A stretch of DNA of 64,000 bases from Stappia sp. TSB10P1A (GTDB taxonomy: Bacteria > Pseudomonadota > Alphaproteobacteria > Rhizobiales > Stappiaceae), in contig NZ_FYAU01000029.1 of assembly GCF_900185725.1 (NCBI RefSeq), forward strand, positions 310,001-374,000, in the 5' to 3' direction. Shown here piece after piece: positions 44,067 through 54,400 of this stretch. Within the stretch, counting starts at the first letter, position 1; the number at the start of each line of letters is the position of its first letter. The translations under genes and the position numbers were made by a program. The notes under the pieces are model-generated. The model saw nothing but the letters and a program-made list of their open reading frames with translations. It was not told the DNA's origin and did not search any database.

Positions 44067-45273
44067 CGCTGCCGCCTCCCGTCGCCGTCTCTCCGGTCTG
44101 CCCGCTTAGCACGAGATCGTCCCGGTGCACCATCTCCGCGCGGCCCGCATAGCCGAGGATCGCCTCGATCTCGCGGCTGTTGCGCCCGAGGATCAGCCCC
44201 GCCTCCGGATGGTCGTAGGCGACCAGCCCGCGGCCGATGTCGCGCCCGTCCGGCGCCACCAGCCGCACCGCGTCGCCGCGGTGGAAGTCGCCCTCCACCC
44301 GGCGGATGCCCGCCGGCAGCAGGCTGCGGCCTGAGACCACCGCACGGATCGCGCCGGCATCCAGATGCAGCGCGCCGCGCGGTTCCAGATGGCCGCCGAT
44401 CCAGGCCTTGCGGGCGCTGGCGGGCGTCGATCTTGCGTGAAACCACGTCGCCCGGCCACCCGCTTCCAGATGCGCCAGCGGGTTCATCCGCTTGCCGCTG
44501 GCAATCGCCATCGCCGTGCCGGCGGAGGTGGCGATCTTGGCCGCGTCGATCTTGGTGCGCATGCCGCCGCGCGACAGTTCGGAGCCGGCGGCGCCCGCCA
44601 TCTGCTCGATCTCGCCGGTGATCGCCGGTACTTCGGGAAGGAACACCGCATCCGGATTGCTGGCGGGCGGCGCGGTATAGAGCCCGTCGACATCGGACAA
44701 GAGCACCAGGCAGTCGGCGCTGGCCATGGTGGCGACGCGCGCCGCCAGCCGGTCATTGTCGCCGTAGCGGATCTCGGAGGTGGCGACCGTGTCGTTCTCG
44801 TTGACGATGGGAACGGCGCCGAGCTTGAGCAGCGTGCCCAGCGTCTCGCGGGCGTTGAGATAGCGCCGCCGCTCCTCGGTGTCGCCGAGCGTCAGCAGCA
44901 CCTGGCCGGCGGTCAGCCCGCGCGCGCCGAGCGCTTCGGCATAGGCCTGGGCCAGCGCCACCTGGCCGACCGAGGCGGCGGCCTGCGCCTGTTCGAGCTT
45001 CAAGGGTCCGCGCGGCAGCTTGAGGACGCCGCGCCCCAGCGCGATGGCGCCGGAGGAGACGACGATGAGCTCCGTGCCGGCCCGCGCCAGCATGGCGAGA
45101 TCGTCGGCCAGCGCCTCGAGCCAGTCGCGCTTCAGCCGGCCGTCCTCGACGAGCAGGGCCGAGCCGATCTTGACGACGAGGCGGCGGTGGGAGGAGAGGC
45201 GGCCGGTGCGCGTTGCGGTGTCGGCCTCGCCAGGGGTCGAGGGAGCCAGCGACTCGGAGAGGGGGGTGGACAT
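44059..45273 (-). CDS. proB: glutamate 5-kinase ProB
   Basis: A 404-residue kinase with an amino-acid kinase domain (30-280; [40 protein letters not shown]) and a C-terminal PUA domain (about 305-385). It makes glutamyl phosphate, the first step of proline synthesis, and is feedback-inhibited by proline. The first 25 residues are a variable extension. It forms an operon with proA and nadD. Confidence 0.95.
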   Translation of the reverse strand: MSTPLSESLAPSTPGEADTATRTGRLSSHRRLVVKIGSALLVEDGRLKRDWLEALADDLAMLARAGTELIVVSSGAIALGRGVLKLPRGPLKLEQAQAAASVGQVALAQAYAEALGARGLTAGQVLLTLGDTEERRRYLNARETLGTLLKLGAVPIVNENDTVATSEIRYGDNDRLAARVATMASADCLVLLSDVDGLYTAPPASNPDAVFLPEVPAITGEIEQMAGAAGSELSRGGMRTKIDAAKIATSAGTAMAIASGKRMNPLAHLEAGGRATWFHARSTPASARKAWIGGHLEPRGALHLDAGAIRAVVSGRSLLPAGIRRVEGDFHRGDAVRLVAPDGRDIGRGLVAYDHPEAGLILGRNSREIEAILGYAGRAEMVHRDDLVLSGQTGETATGGGSDA

Positions 45274-45448
45274 CGGGTGTGGTCCGTCAGGTCAGGTGCG
45301 CGGCCCGTTGCAGCCGCGCGGAAGACAGGGGAGGGTGGGGCGGGGCGCCCTTGCGCGCCCGCTCATACGCTCCCGGTCATGGTCGGCCCATCACGGCCCC
45401 TCCGTTGCGGCCCGGATCTGTCCGGGCCTGGTTCCTGTGCTCGGCGCC

Positions 45449-47066
<1,618 letters not shown>

Positions 47067-47070
<4 letters not shown>

Positions 47071-47711
47071 ACCGCCGCCTCCGCAAGGCCGGCGCCGGCA
47101 TCGGCGCCAAGCCTGTTCTCGCGCTCCAGCCGCAGCACCACGTTCTCCACCTCGCGTCCCAGCGCCAGCGAGGTCCGCATCATCCGGCCCGTCTCGCGAA
47201 AGCCGAGGCGCGACAGCACCTTGAGCGAGGCGGCATTGTCGGCGAAGGCCCGCGCCGCCATCGCCTGGCAGCCATGGGCGGCAAAGCCCCAGCCGAGCGC
47301 CGCCGCTGCGGCCTCGCCGGCATAGCCGAAGCCCTGGAACGGCCGGCCGATCCAGTAGCCGATCGACGGGCAGTCCGGATGCTCGGCAAGCTCTCCCGGC
47401 GCCTTGATGGCGACGAGGCCGATCAGGACGCCGCCGAGAGTGATGGCGAAGGCAGCCTCGCCGGCGAACGGGTCCGTGTCGATGGCAGCGGCGACGAACT
47501 CCGCCGCCACCCCGTCCTTCGGCGGCCAGGGCATGCCGGTCAGCCAGCGCGCCACCTCATGGTCGCGGCTGCACAGCCTGTCGATGGCCTCCGCGTCGCC
47601 CGTCTCCAGCGGCCGCAGCACCAGCCGCCGCGTGGCGATCCGCTCGTTCAGGCGTCCGTTGTTCAGGCGCCCCTTATTCAGGTGTCCCTCATTCAGGCAG
47701 AGGTCAGGCAT
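47067..47711 (-). CDS. GNAT acetyltransferase 2 (RimJ/RimL-like)
   Basis: A 214-residue GNAT enzyme; start ATG 47711, since the longer open frame runs through the upstream gene. The fold is seen in ATRRLVLRPLETGDAEAIDR, IGYWIGRPFQGFGYAGEAAA and NAASLKVLSRLGFRETGR. The first 24 residues (LNEGHLNKGRLNNGRLNER) come from a 15-bp tandem repeat and are not part of the domain. It overlaps both neighbours (19 bp and 4 bp). Confidence 0.87.
47647..47700. repeat. 15-bp in-frame tandem repeat in GNAT 2
   Basis: Units starting TTCAGG at 47647, 47662, 47677 and 47692 (for example TTCAGGCGTCCGTTG) encode the LN(E/K/N)G(H/R) repeat at the N-terminus. Confidence 0.9.
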
Positions 47712-48313
47712 GTCATCCGCCCCCACTGCTTGAGGGCGCGCCAGGTGCTGCGGTCGATGGCGAAGCGGTCGACCGAGACCGGTCCGCCGGCGCCGCGCGA
47801 ATGCAGCATCCCCTGGTCGACGAACTGGAAGCCGCATTTGACCAGCACCCGCCGCGAGGCCGGGTTGGTGACGCGGGCCGCCGCCGCCAGCCGGTCGATG
47901 CCGGGCAGGGTGAAGACGTGGTCGACCACCGACTGCGCCGCCTCGGTGGCATAGCCCTGGCCCCAGAACGGCTCGCCGACCCAGTAGCCCAGATGCAGCG
48001 GCTCGCCCTCGTCGAGCGCGCCATAGCCGATGGCGCCGATGACGCGGCCCGTCGACTTCAGGCGGATGGCGAACTTGGCCCGCGTTGCCGTTCGGTTCGC
48101 CGAAAGGGCGATGAGGTTTCGCCCGTCGACGACGGTGAACGGGTGGGGCATCGTTGCCACCATCGTGGCGATGCGGCGGTTGTTGGCGAGAAAGACGAGA
48201 TCGGCGAGGTCGTCGTGACGCAGCGCGTCCAGCCGCAGCCTCGCGGTTTCCTGCGGCCCGGCGGCCGCGACCAGACTTTCTTCTTCCAGGCTCTCTTCGA
48301 GATCCGCAACCAT
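47693..48313 (-). CDS. GNAT acetyltransferase 3
   Basis: A 206-residue GNAT enzyme: ARLRLDALRHDDLADLVFLA, LGYWVGEPFWGQGYATEAAQ (acetyl-CoA loop) and NPASRRVLVKCGFQFVDQGM. The acidic N-terminus (LEESLEEESL) is outside the domain. It is the first of the three-gene acetyltransferase set downstream of rpmA. The terminator at 48347-48372 lies between it and rpmA, so the set probably has its own promoter. Confidence 0.87.
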   Translation of the reverse strand: MVADLEESLEEESLVAAAGPQETARLRLDALRHDDLADLVFLANNRRIATMVATMPHPFTVVDGRNLIALSANRTATRAKFAIRLKSTGRVIGAIGYGALDEGEPLHLGYWVGEPFWGQGYATEAAQSVVDHVFTLPGIDRLAAAARVTNPASRRVLVKCGFQFVDQGMLHSRGAGGPVSVDRFAIDRSTWRALKQWGRMTCLTSA

Positions 48314-48346
48314 GGTGTCCTCCGGCAGTGCGACGAAAGAAAGAAA

Positions 48347-48372
48347 AGGGGAGATGGCGGCCCATCTCCCCT
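48347..48372 (-). terminator. intrinsic terminator of rplU-rpmA
   Basis: An 11-bp perfect stem AGGGGAGATGG / CCATCTCCCCT with a CGGC loop; on the minus strand it is followed by TTTTCTTTCTTTC. It lies 78 bp after the rpmA stop. Confidence 0.85.
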
Positions 48373-48449
48373 GATCGTCGCGATCATGCCGGTTTGCTCA
48401 AACCGCCGGGTCGATGGGACGCCGGCGGTTCGAACCAAACACGTCGGCG

Positions 48450-48719
48450 TTACTCTGCTGCGTCTACGAGTGGCATCACGTTGATAAACGTGCGTTTGTT
48501 GGCTTTGTTCTGGAAGGTTACCGTGCCCTCCACCGTGGCGAAGATCGTATGATCCTTGCCCATGCCGACACCCGTGCCCGGATGCCACTTCGTGCCGCGC
48601 TGGCGCGCGATAATATTGCCCGGGACGACCGTCTCGCCGCCGAACTTCTTGATGCCCAGACGTCGGCCCGCGGAATCGCGGCCGTTACGGGACGAGCCAC
48701 CTGCCTTTTTGTGTGCCAT
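48450..48719 (-). CDS. rpmA: 50S ribosomal protein L27
   Basis: An 89-residue L27, starting [20 protein letters not shown], whose N-terminal tail reaches the peptidyl-transferase centre. [15 protein letters not shown] is the family core. It follows rplU by 46 bp in the same operon. Confidence 0.98.
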   Translation of the reverse strand: MAHKKAGGSSRNGRDSAGRRLGIKKFGGETVVPGNIIARQRGTKWHPGTGVGMGKDHTIFATVEGTVTFQNKANKRTFINVMPLVDAAE

Positions 48720-48765
48720 GACGAAACTCCTCGTCGAACCTTAGATCAGACCTCAGCGGCGGCAA

Positions 48766-49386
48766 TCAGTTGCCGGCCAGCTCCGTTGCCTGCTGGACCC
48801 AGTTGTCGCGCTCGATGCGGCCCTTGAAGGACAGGGCTTCGTCGACGCGGGCGATGTCTTCCGCGGTGAAGGCGGCGACCTGGGCGTAGGTCGTGATGCC
48901 CATCGCGTTCAGCTTCTTCTCCAGCACGGGGCCGACACCGGAGATCTTCTTCAGATCGTCGGCGGGCGCATCCGGCGCGGTGAACAGGACCGGCAGATCG
49001 CCCTCAGCGCCTGCATCCTCGGCCTTCTCCGCCTTCGGAGCAGCGGCCTTCTTCTTGGTCGCCGGCTTGGCGCCACCGGTCAGGATGTCGGTGATCTTGA
49101 CCAGCGTGAAGCTCTGGCGGTGGCCGTTGCGGCGACGCGAGTTCTGCCGACGGCGCTTCTTGAAGATGATGATCTTGCGGTGGCGGGCCTGGTCGACGAC
49201 TTCGCCGACGACGCTCGCACCCTCGACCAGGGGCGCGCCGATCATGGTGTCGGTCTCGCCGCCGACCATCAGCACGTCCTCGAAAGTCACGGTCTCACCC
49301 GCCTCGGCCGAGAGCTTCTCGACCTTGAGCAGGTCATCCTGGGCGACGCGGTACTGCTTGCCGCCCGTCTTGATCACTGCGAACAT
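48766..49386 (-). CDS. rplU: 50S ribosomal protein L21 with C-terminal helix-hairpin-helix extension
   Basis: A 206-residue protein, twice the usual bacterial length. L21 proper is residues 1-103 ([40 protein letters not shown]). A lysine/alanine-rich linker ([18 protein letters not shown]) joins it to a helix-hairpin-helix domain (about 145-200; [20 protein letters not shown]). Such extensions occur in alphaproteobacteria; the role of the extra domain is not established. Start ATG 49386 fits L21; the upstream open frame is its leader. Confidence 0.95.
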   Translation of the reverse strand: MFAVIKTGGKQYRVAQDDLLKVEKLSAEAGETVTFEDVLMVGGETDTMIGAPLVEGASVVGEVVDQARHRKIIIFKKRRRQNSRRRNGHRQSFTLVKITDILTGGAKPATKKKAAAPKAEKAEDAGAEGDLPVLFTAPDAPADDLKKISGVGPVLEKKLNAMGITTYAQVAAFTAEDIARVDEALSFKGRIERDNWVQQATELAGN

Positions 49387-49713
49387 GTCTCGCACGTCCT
49401 TCTTTTCGTTTTGCTCGCCGGCCGGCCTTTGTGGCCTGCCGGGCTTCGTCATCCTGCCCTTCGGCGTCCCGGCGGGCCACACGGCCCTTGCGGGAACTTG
49501 ACGAGGACACGGCCTGCAGGAGGCGTCGTGCCTCTCTTGAAACCGTCCCTGCCGGCGCGTCGGGCGCATGCCCGTCAAAGCCTGGCGAGATGGTCTGCCG
49601 GACCCCCGGAAAGCCGCAGTCAGGCCCTGTCTTTCAAGGCGGTGGCTGTGGGTTGCGGGGAGCGGCGGAGAGCCTCGGGCAACGGAGGGGCCTTTTCGGG
49701 CCCTTTGCGAAGC
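49387..49713 (-). promoter_or_regulatory. long 5' leader of rplU-rpmA
   Basis: From the predicted start near 49713 to the ATG the mRNA has about 325 untranslated bases, much longer than needed for initiation. The leader is GC-rich with many possible hairpins, so it could carry an autoregulatory L21 site. No specific known leader motif was recognised. Confidence 0.4.
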
Positions 49714-49719
49714 AGCGCG

Positions 49720-49747
49720 ACTATACGGATCGGCGATGCAAAGTCAA
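49720..49747 (-). promoter_or_regulatory. sigma70 promoter of rplU-rpmA
   Basis: On the minus strand, -35 TTGACT (49742-49747), 16-bp spacer and -10 TATAGT (49720-49725), in the only less GC-rich spot of the region. Confidence 0.7.
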
Positions 49748-49795
49748 CGCTTGCCCGCGCGGTTTTGTGCGGCTTGCGCGGCGCGGTTGCGCTTT

Positions 49796-49851
49796 TGTGA
49801 CAGGGCCGCTGTGACGGGGCCGCTGTGACAGGGGCGCTGTGACGGGACGCC
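49796..49851. repeat. 14-bp tandem repeat, four copies
   Basis: Units of TGTGACAGGGCCGC type at 49796, 49810, 49824 and 49838, each with one or two changes, between the rplU promoter and tRNA-Ser. Confidence 0.92.
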
Positions 49852-49959
49852 CGCCCGCCGCCTCATCCGCAATGGGGAAAGTTGCAAGTCGCCTCTTGTG
49901 CCGTCCGCCGCACTTCGCTATGTACCGTCGCACTTTGAGACCACGACATCTCATATAGC

Positions 49960-50049
49960 GGAGAGGTGCCGGAGTGGTTGAACGGGGCGGTCTCGAAAAC
50001 CGTTGAGCGCGCAAGCGTTCCGAGGGTTCGAATCCCTCTCTCTCCGCCA
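49960..50049 (+). tRNA. tRNA-Ser (anticodon CGA)
   Basis: Acceptor GGAGAGG pairs with TCTCTCC, the anticodon loop is CTCGAAA with anticodon CGA, there is a long serine-type variable arm (GAGCGCGCAAGCGTTC) and a T loop GGGTTCGAATCCC. The CCA end is encoded (50047-50049). The 3' end is followed by decayed copies of itself, as at integration sites. Confidence 0.96.
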
Positions 50050-50505
50050 TTATCTGACTTCGCGCTGTCGCCCTTCGCGCTGCCGCCCTCCGGGCTTCGC
50101 TCCAGTCGGGGCCTCGCATGAGCTCGGACGGCCCTTGGCCTTGCGAACCCTGCGGGTTCGAAATGTCTGCGCGATGCTCCGCCATTCTCTTGATCTCACG
50201 CCAACTCGCTTCGCTCGCGGCCCCGATGGGGCGGCCTGACCGGCCGGTCGCGCTGTCGCGCTCCTCACCCCGAGTGCGAAATCCTCCCGAACGCTCCGCC
50301 ATGTGCCATCGATCGCGCGATAGTTCCGCCGGTCTCCCCTGCCGCCGAACAATGCCGGGCACCGCCGCCCGATAGCGATGAAGGCGGTGGCGGCAGGATG
50401 CGCTCCTATGCGCACTGGTCCCGATGGGATGCCCGTCGAGACGTCATGGCCCTTTCCTGTCCTTGCCGCATTTGCGATGCTCTCGCGGACGCAAGGGGTG
50501 GCTGC
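50050..50505. other. decayed tRNA-Ser 3'-end repeats, integration scar
   Basis: No gene supported. The tRNA end CTCCGCCAT recurs at 50177-50185 and 50294-50302, each time preceded at a similar distance by a T-loop-like GGTTCGAA or TGCGAAATCC. The copies are separated by 134 and 117 bp. This looks like residues of repeated integration or excision at the tRNA. Confidence 0.6.
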
Positions 50506-50961
50506 ATGAACCATTCGCCCGAGATTGGAAGCCGGATCGCCGACACGTCAGCGCCGCCGGACGAGACGGCTGTCCGCGACTGGATCGGGCCGGACGCGTT
50601 CACGCGGTGGGCCGCGTTGCGGGAGTGGATCGAGGGCGCATATCCCGGCGTTTTTACGCCCGATTGGGTCTATGGCGGCAAGAAGCACGGGTGGTCCCTG
50701 CGCTACAAGAAATCCAGGGCGTTCTGCACGCTCCTGCCCGAATACCGGGCCTTCTCTGCCGTGGTCGTGCTGGGAGGGGCGGAGCGGGAGAAGGTCGAGG
50801 CGCGGCGCGATCGCCTTAGCCCCCGCCTCATGGCGCTTTATGACGAGGCGGAGACATATCGAGATGGCAAGTGGCTGAAGATCGGCATCTCCTCAGTCGA
50901 GGAGTTGAAGGACGTCACTGAGCTCCTGACGCTCAAACGCCCCCGCAAGGCCGCCGCCTGA
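50506..50961 (+). CDS. DUF3788 family protein
   Basis: A 151-residue cytoplasmic protein recognised by WALREWIEGAYPGVFTPDWV, YGGKKHGWSLRYKKSRAFCT, LLPEYRAFSAVVVLGGAERE and DGKWLKIGISS. The family is widespread, often on mobile or variable loci, and its function is unknown. Start ATG 50506; the upstream open frame has no family match. It lies in the segment inserted behind tRNA-Ser. Confidence 0.85.
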   Translation: MNHSPEIGSRIADTSAPPDETAVRDWIGPDAFTRWAALREWIEGAYPGVFTPDWVYGGKKHGWSLRYKKSRAFCTLLPEYRAFSAVVVLGGAEREKVEARRDRLSPRLMALYDEAETYRDGKWLKIGISSVEELKDVTELLTLKRPRKAAA

Positions 50962-51373
50962 TCAAGACCAAAGCCCGCGTCCCGGAGCACGACATAGCGC
51001 CAGACGGCGATACCGCGCAAGATCAGGCCGCCGCCATCGCTGCTTACGTCGATAGCGCCGGCGGCAGCGTGGATTTCGCGCTGATGCGCCTGCGCCGCGA
51101 TCCTGAAATGGAACTGCGTCGCATTCTTGATACGGAATTGTCGTTCCGCATGCGCTCGCCTGCGGTCGACCGGCCGCGCCTCACTCAGTCTGCGCTCGTT
51201 GTGGAATATGTTCATCGAACGCTATCCGCGCGAGCGCAACTTGTAGAAAGCCTTCATCTACGCTGTTGATGTACGTAATGCCGTCGTGCATGGTCAGGAT
51301 GTGCCGCGTGACGTTGCCGAAGAAGCTCTTTCGTTGGGCTTGCGCGTCCTTGATTTGATTAGGATGTTGAAGC
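50962..51373. other. intergenic with possible gene remnants
   Basis: No secure gene. A forward frame continuing from the DUF3788 end to 51269 reads protein-like (DQAAAIAAYVDSAGGSVDFA, LMRLRRDPEMELRRILDTEL) but lacks a sensible start until an ATG/GTG near 51069. On the minus strand a 64-residue frame (51181-51375) is also protein-like (FFGNVTRHILTMHDGITYIN) and starts back to back with the next gene. Either may be a small or broken gene. Confidence 0.35.
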
Positions 51374-52561
51374 ATGAGCGAAGAGCCAGTGCGCCCATCT
51401 TCGATACCTGCGGTAGGAATCCTTGTGAACAATCTAGGTGAGCCCATTCTACTTTCGGGGTTGGAACTCGACGCTGTTGCCGCCGAGGCTGCCCAAAAAG
51501 GTTCGTCTGTCAATGTTTGGACAAGGCTCTCACTCACCTCCGATGAGGCAATCTTTCACCGTATCGCCAGATCACTCGCGGACCATCTTGAGTTTCGTGC
51601 TCGCGAAGCCAGCAACTCCGTCAACTTGGCGCGCGCAGACACGACGCTGCTGGTTATTCGGCCCGACAATAGTGGAGAACTCTGGCTCGACGCAGCCGCC
51701 GTGTCCATAAACATCGTTGCAAAGCGCTCGATAGAGACCGGAATGCTAGTGTTCGAGCGTGACATTGCCGATGTAACAGGCATGTCATTCCCAATGGTGC
51801 AGATCGGGGAGGCGGACCGTGTTGTGTGCCTGTTCCGTGAGGGCTGGCGGTTCGCTCTATTCTTCGACTTCAATCCCGAACGAAAATTGTCCTTAGTCGC
51901 CATGGAGCGGGATCTCGGCACTTTGTACCGACGATTGCGCTACAGGAAGGTGTACGATGCCATCGCCAGCGCCACCGTCTTCGGTCGCCTAGTGCAAGCT
52001 GGCTGGTTTCCTTTTGCCGAGATTATAGGGACAGAGTTTGAGCAGCTTTCTTTGCACTGCGAGAGCGATTTTGACCTTGCCGACGTCGAAGCCGAGCTCG
52101 TCGCAAAATTCGACACTAAGCGGTTAGAACAGATGTTCGCCCGCTGGATGGTCAAACCGCATTTCGCTGGCAAGGAACGTCTCCTCCGCTCGGCGCTCAA
52201 GGGATATCTCGCCGGCGACCCGGTCCCTGTGCTTAAAATCGTGCTGACCGAGATCGAGGGCATTCTCAACGATGCGCACCGCAAGTTATACGGAACAGGG
52301 GCAAAGCAGAAAGCGCTGCTGGCATTTGCCGTGCGCTCGGCCGAAGAAAAACGCGGGCACCCCGACACGCTGATGTTTCCAGCGGCCTTTGGGCGCTATC
52401 TTGCGGAGTATACATTTGCCAATTTCGATCCGGAACAAGGCGGCGGCACTGCAGGCTCGCGGCATGCAGTTGGCCATGGCGCGGCAGAAAGCGGCAGCTA
52501 CACCCAGACACGCGCACTGCAAGCCCTGCTAACCCTGGATCAACTGGCGTTCTTCACCTGA
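51374..52561 (+). CDS. hypothetical protein with C-terminal RHxxxHG motif, possible defence gene
   Basis: A 395-residue protein of unknown family, ATG 51374 with AGGA 9 bases upstream. The N-terminal half is mixed alpha/beta (IPAVGILVNNLGEPILLSGL, DTTLLVIRPDNSGELWLDAA); the C-terminal half is helical and ends GGGTAGSRHAVGHGAAESGS then TQTRALQALLTLDQLAFF. RHxxxHG followed by a helix is reminiscent of HEPN-type and DUF4209-like domains with an R-x(4-6)-H RNase motif. It is less GC-rich than both flanks. No signal peptide or membrane span. An RNase role is a hypothesis. Confidence 0.6.
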   Translation: MSEEPVRPSSIPAVGILVNNLGEPILLSGLELDAVAAEAAQKGSSVNVWTRLSLTSDEAIFHRIARSLADHLEFRAREASNSVNLARADTTLLVIRPDNSGELWLDAAAVSINIVAKRSIETGMLVFERDIADVTGMSFPMVQIGEADRVVCLFREGWRFALFFDFNPERKLSLVAMERDLGTLYRRLRYRKVYDAIASATVFGRLVQAGWFPFAEIIGTEFEQLSLHCESDFDLADVEAELVAKFDTKRLEQMFARWMVKPHFAGKERLLRSALKGYLAGDPVPVLKIVLTEIEGILNDAHRKLYGTGAKQKALLAFAVRSAEEKRGHPDTLMFPAAFGRYLAEYTFANFDPEQGGGTAGSRHAVGHGAAESGSYTQTRALQALLTLDQLAFFT

Positions 52562-52646
52562 GCGGAAAGCGGTGACGAAGGTAAGGCAGAAGGGCGCATT
52601 TTGTCCGAAGCTCCTTGGTCCGGTGAAAGGCGACTTTCGAGGCGCA

Positions 52647-52767
52647 GCCACCCAAAAACCCGCCAGTCCGCTCCCGCCCCCTTGTAGCCGCGCGCGCCGA
52701 ACATGCCGCGCCGGACGCGGGCTTGCCGCCCAAAACCCGCCAGTCCCCTTCCACCCCCTTGTCGCCG
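52647..52767. repeat. imperfect 44-bp direct repeat beside the pca cluster
   Basis: Copy A 52647-52690 and copy B 52725-52767 share ACCCGCCAGTCC and CCCCCTTGT with one single-base gap and a few changes. They lie between the inserted segment and the IclR gene; a REP-like or decayed element is possible. Confidence 0.75.
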
Positions 52768-52771
52768 ACCC

Positions 52772-53533
52772 CTATCCCAGCATCCGGCGCAAGGTGTCCT
52801 GCACCCGCAGCAGCGCGGGCAGGAAGTGCCGGCGCAGGTCCTCCGGCGTGGCGCGGGCGGCGGAGACGCCGATGTTCAGCGCGGCCACCACCTTGCCTCT
52901 TGCCGAGAGCACCGGCACGGCGATCGAGCGCAGGCCGATCTCGATTTCCTGGTCGTTCAGCGCATGGCCGTCGGCGCGCACCTGCGCCAGCCGCCGCATC
53001 ACCGCCTCCGGGTCGGTCAGCGTCAGCGGCGTGCGGGCGGGCAGCGGTCCGGGGCCGAGCCGCCGGCGCGCCTCCTCCTCGGGCAGGGCAGCCAGCAGCA
53101 CCCGCCCCATGCTGGTGCAATGGGCGGGCAGGCGCGAGCCGGGCATCAGGGCGATCGACATCACCTTCTGCTGCGCGGCGCGGGCGATATAGACGATCTC
53201 GTCGCCGTCGAGGATCGACACCGACGAGCTTTCGCCGATCTCGTCCGACAGCGCATCGAGCACGGGCTGGACGAGCTGCGGCAGCGGCATCGCCGCAAGG
53301 CAGGCGGTGCCGAGCCGCAGCACGCGTGGCGTCAGGGTGAAGAACTTGCCGTCCCATTCCGCATAGCCCTGATGGGTCAGCGTCAGCAGGCAGCGCCGCG
53401 CGGTCGCCCGGTCGAGCCCGGAGGCGGCGGCGACCTCGGCGATGGACTGGCGCGGCCGGTCGGCGGTGAAGGTCTCGATCACCGCCAGCCCCTTCGCCAG
53501 CCCGCTCATCATGTCGCGCTCGCTGATCGTCAT
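52772..53533 (-). CDS. pcaR: IclR-family regulator, PcaR/PobR-like
   Basis: A 253-residue regulator: winged HTH (about 10-70; QSIAEVAAASGLDRATARRC, LLTLTHQGYAEWDGKFFTLT) and an IclR effector domain (about 85-250). It resembles the Pca regulator branch (TIGR02431). It faces pcaIJF with a strong palindrome between, so it most likely controls that operon in response to a pathway compound such as beta-ketoadipate. The symbol is by family and context. Confidence 0.85.
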   Translation of the reverse strand: MTISERDMMSGLAKGLAVIETFTADRPRQSIAEVAAASGLDRATARRCLLTLTHQGYAEWDGKFFTLTPRVLRLGTACLAAMPLPQLVQPVLDALSDEIGESSSVSILDGDEIVYIARAAQQKVMSIALMPGSRLPAHCTSMGRVLLAALPEEEARRRLGPGPLPARTPLTLTDPEAVMRRLAQVRADGHALNDQEIEIGLRSIAVPVLSARGKVVAALNIGVSAARATPEDLRRHFLPALLRVQDTLRRMLG

Positions 53534-53550
53534 GCGTGCCTTCAGCGCCC

Positions 53551-53589
53551 TTTGTGCGATATCGTAACAAAGTGCAATTATCGCACAAA
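53551..53589. promoter_or_regulatory. IclR operator between pcaR and pcaI
   Basis: An 11-bp perfect inverted repeat TTTGTGCGATA (53551-53561) / TATCGCACAAA (53579-53589). Inside it are two 15-bp pseudo-palindromes, GTGCGATATCGTAAC (53554) and GTGCAATTATCGCAC (53572), 18 bp apart. The second is close to the PcaR box GTTCGATAATCGCAC of Pseudomonas putida as I recall it. Confidence 0.8.
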
Positions 53590-53665
53590 CCGGATTTACG
53601 GCAAGCCCCGCGCCGCCTATCCGTTGGCGAGGATCGGGCGAGGGTGCCCACGAAGGGGAACCGAC

Positions 53666-54397
53666 ATGGACAAGACAGTCGCAGACCTTGCCACCGCGGT
53701 GGCGGGGATCGAGGACGGCATGACCGTGATGATCGGCGGGTTCGGCGGCGCCGGCGCGCCGATCGAGCTGATCCACGCCTTGATCGACCGCTACCGCGCC
53801 ACCGGCCATCCGACGGACCTGACGGTGGTCAACAACAATGCCGGCAACGGTCATGTCGGCCTCGCCGCCCTGATCGAGGCGGGGATGGTGAAAAAGCTGA
53901 TCTGCTCCTTCCCGCGCTCGGCCGATCCGGTGGTGTTCACCGAGCTTTATCTCGCCGGCAGGATCGAGCTGGAACTGGTGCCGCAGGGCACGCTCGCCGA
54001 GCGCATCCGCGCCGGCGGCGCCGGCATTCCGGCCTTCTACACCCCGACCTCCTACGGCACCGATCTGGCGAAGGGCAAGCCGGTCGAGGAGTTCGACGGC
54101 CGTCCCTATGTGCGCGAGCGCTGGCTGAAGGCGGATGCGGCGCTGGTCAAGGCCGAGGCGGCCGACAGCTACGGCAACCTCGTCTACCGGGCGGCGGCGC
54201 GCAATTTCAACCCGCTGATGTGCATGGCCGCACGCGAGGCGATCGTCCAGGTCAGCCGCATCGTGCCGCCCGGCGGTCTCGATCCGGAGGCGATCGTGAC
54301 GCCGGGCATCTTCGTCCAGAAGGTGGTCGCCGTCGCCGATCCGCATCAGGAGGAAGACCTGAACCGCGCCAATGCCGCCTATCCGCTGGAGGCCTGA
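53666..54397 (+). CDS. pcaI: 3-oxoadipate CoA-transferase subunit A
   Basis: A 243-residue alpha subunit of the succinyl-CoA:3-oxoadipate CoA-transferase. GMTVMIGGFGGAGAPIELIH is the family glycine loop; NFNPLMCMAAREAIVQV is typical of PcaI. ATG 53666 has GAAGGGG upstream. It begins the pcaIJF operon (3 bp to pcaJ). Confidence 0.95.
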   Translation: MDKTVADLATAVAGIEDGMTVMIGGFGGAGAPIELIHALIDRYRATGHPTDLTVVNNNAGNGHVGLAALIEAGMVKKLICSFPRSADPVVFTELYLAGRIELELVPQGTLAERIRAGGAGIPAFYTPTSYGTDLAKGKPVEEFDGRPYVRERWLKADAALVKAEAADSYGNLVYRAAARNFNPLMCMAAREAIVQVSRIVPPGGLDPEAIVTPGIFVQKVVAVADPHQEEDLNRANAAYPLEA

Positions 54398-54400
54398 GAC

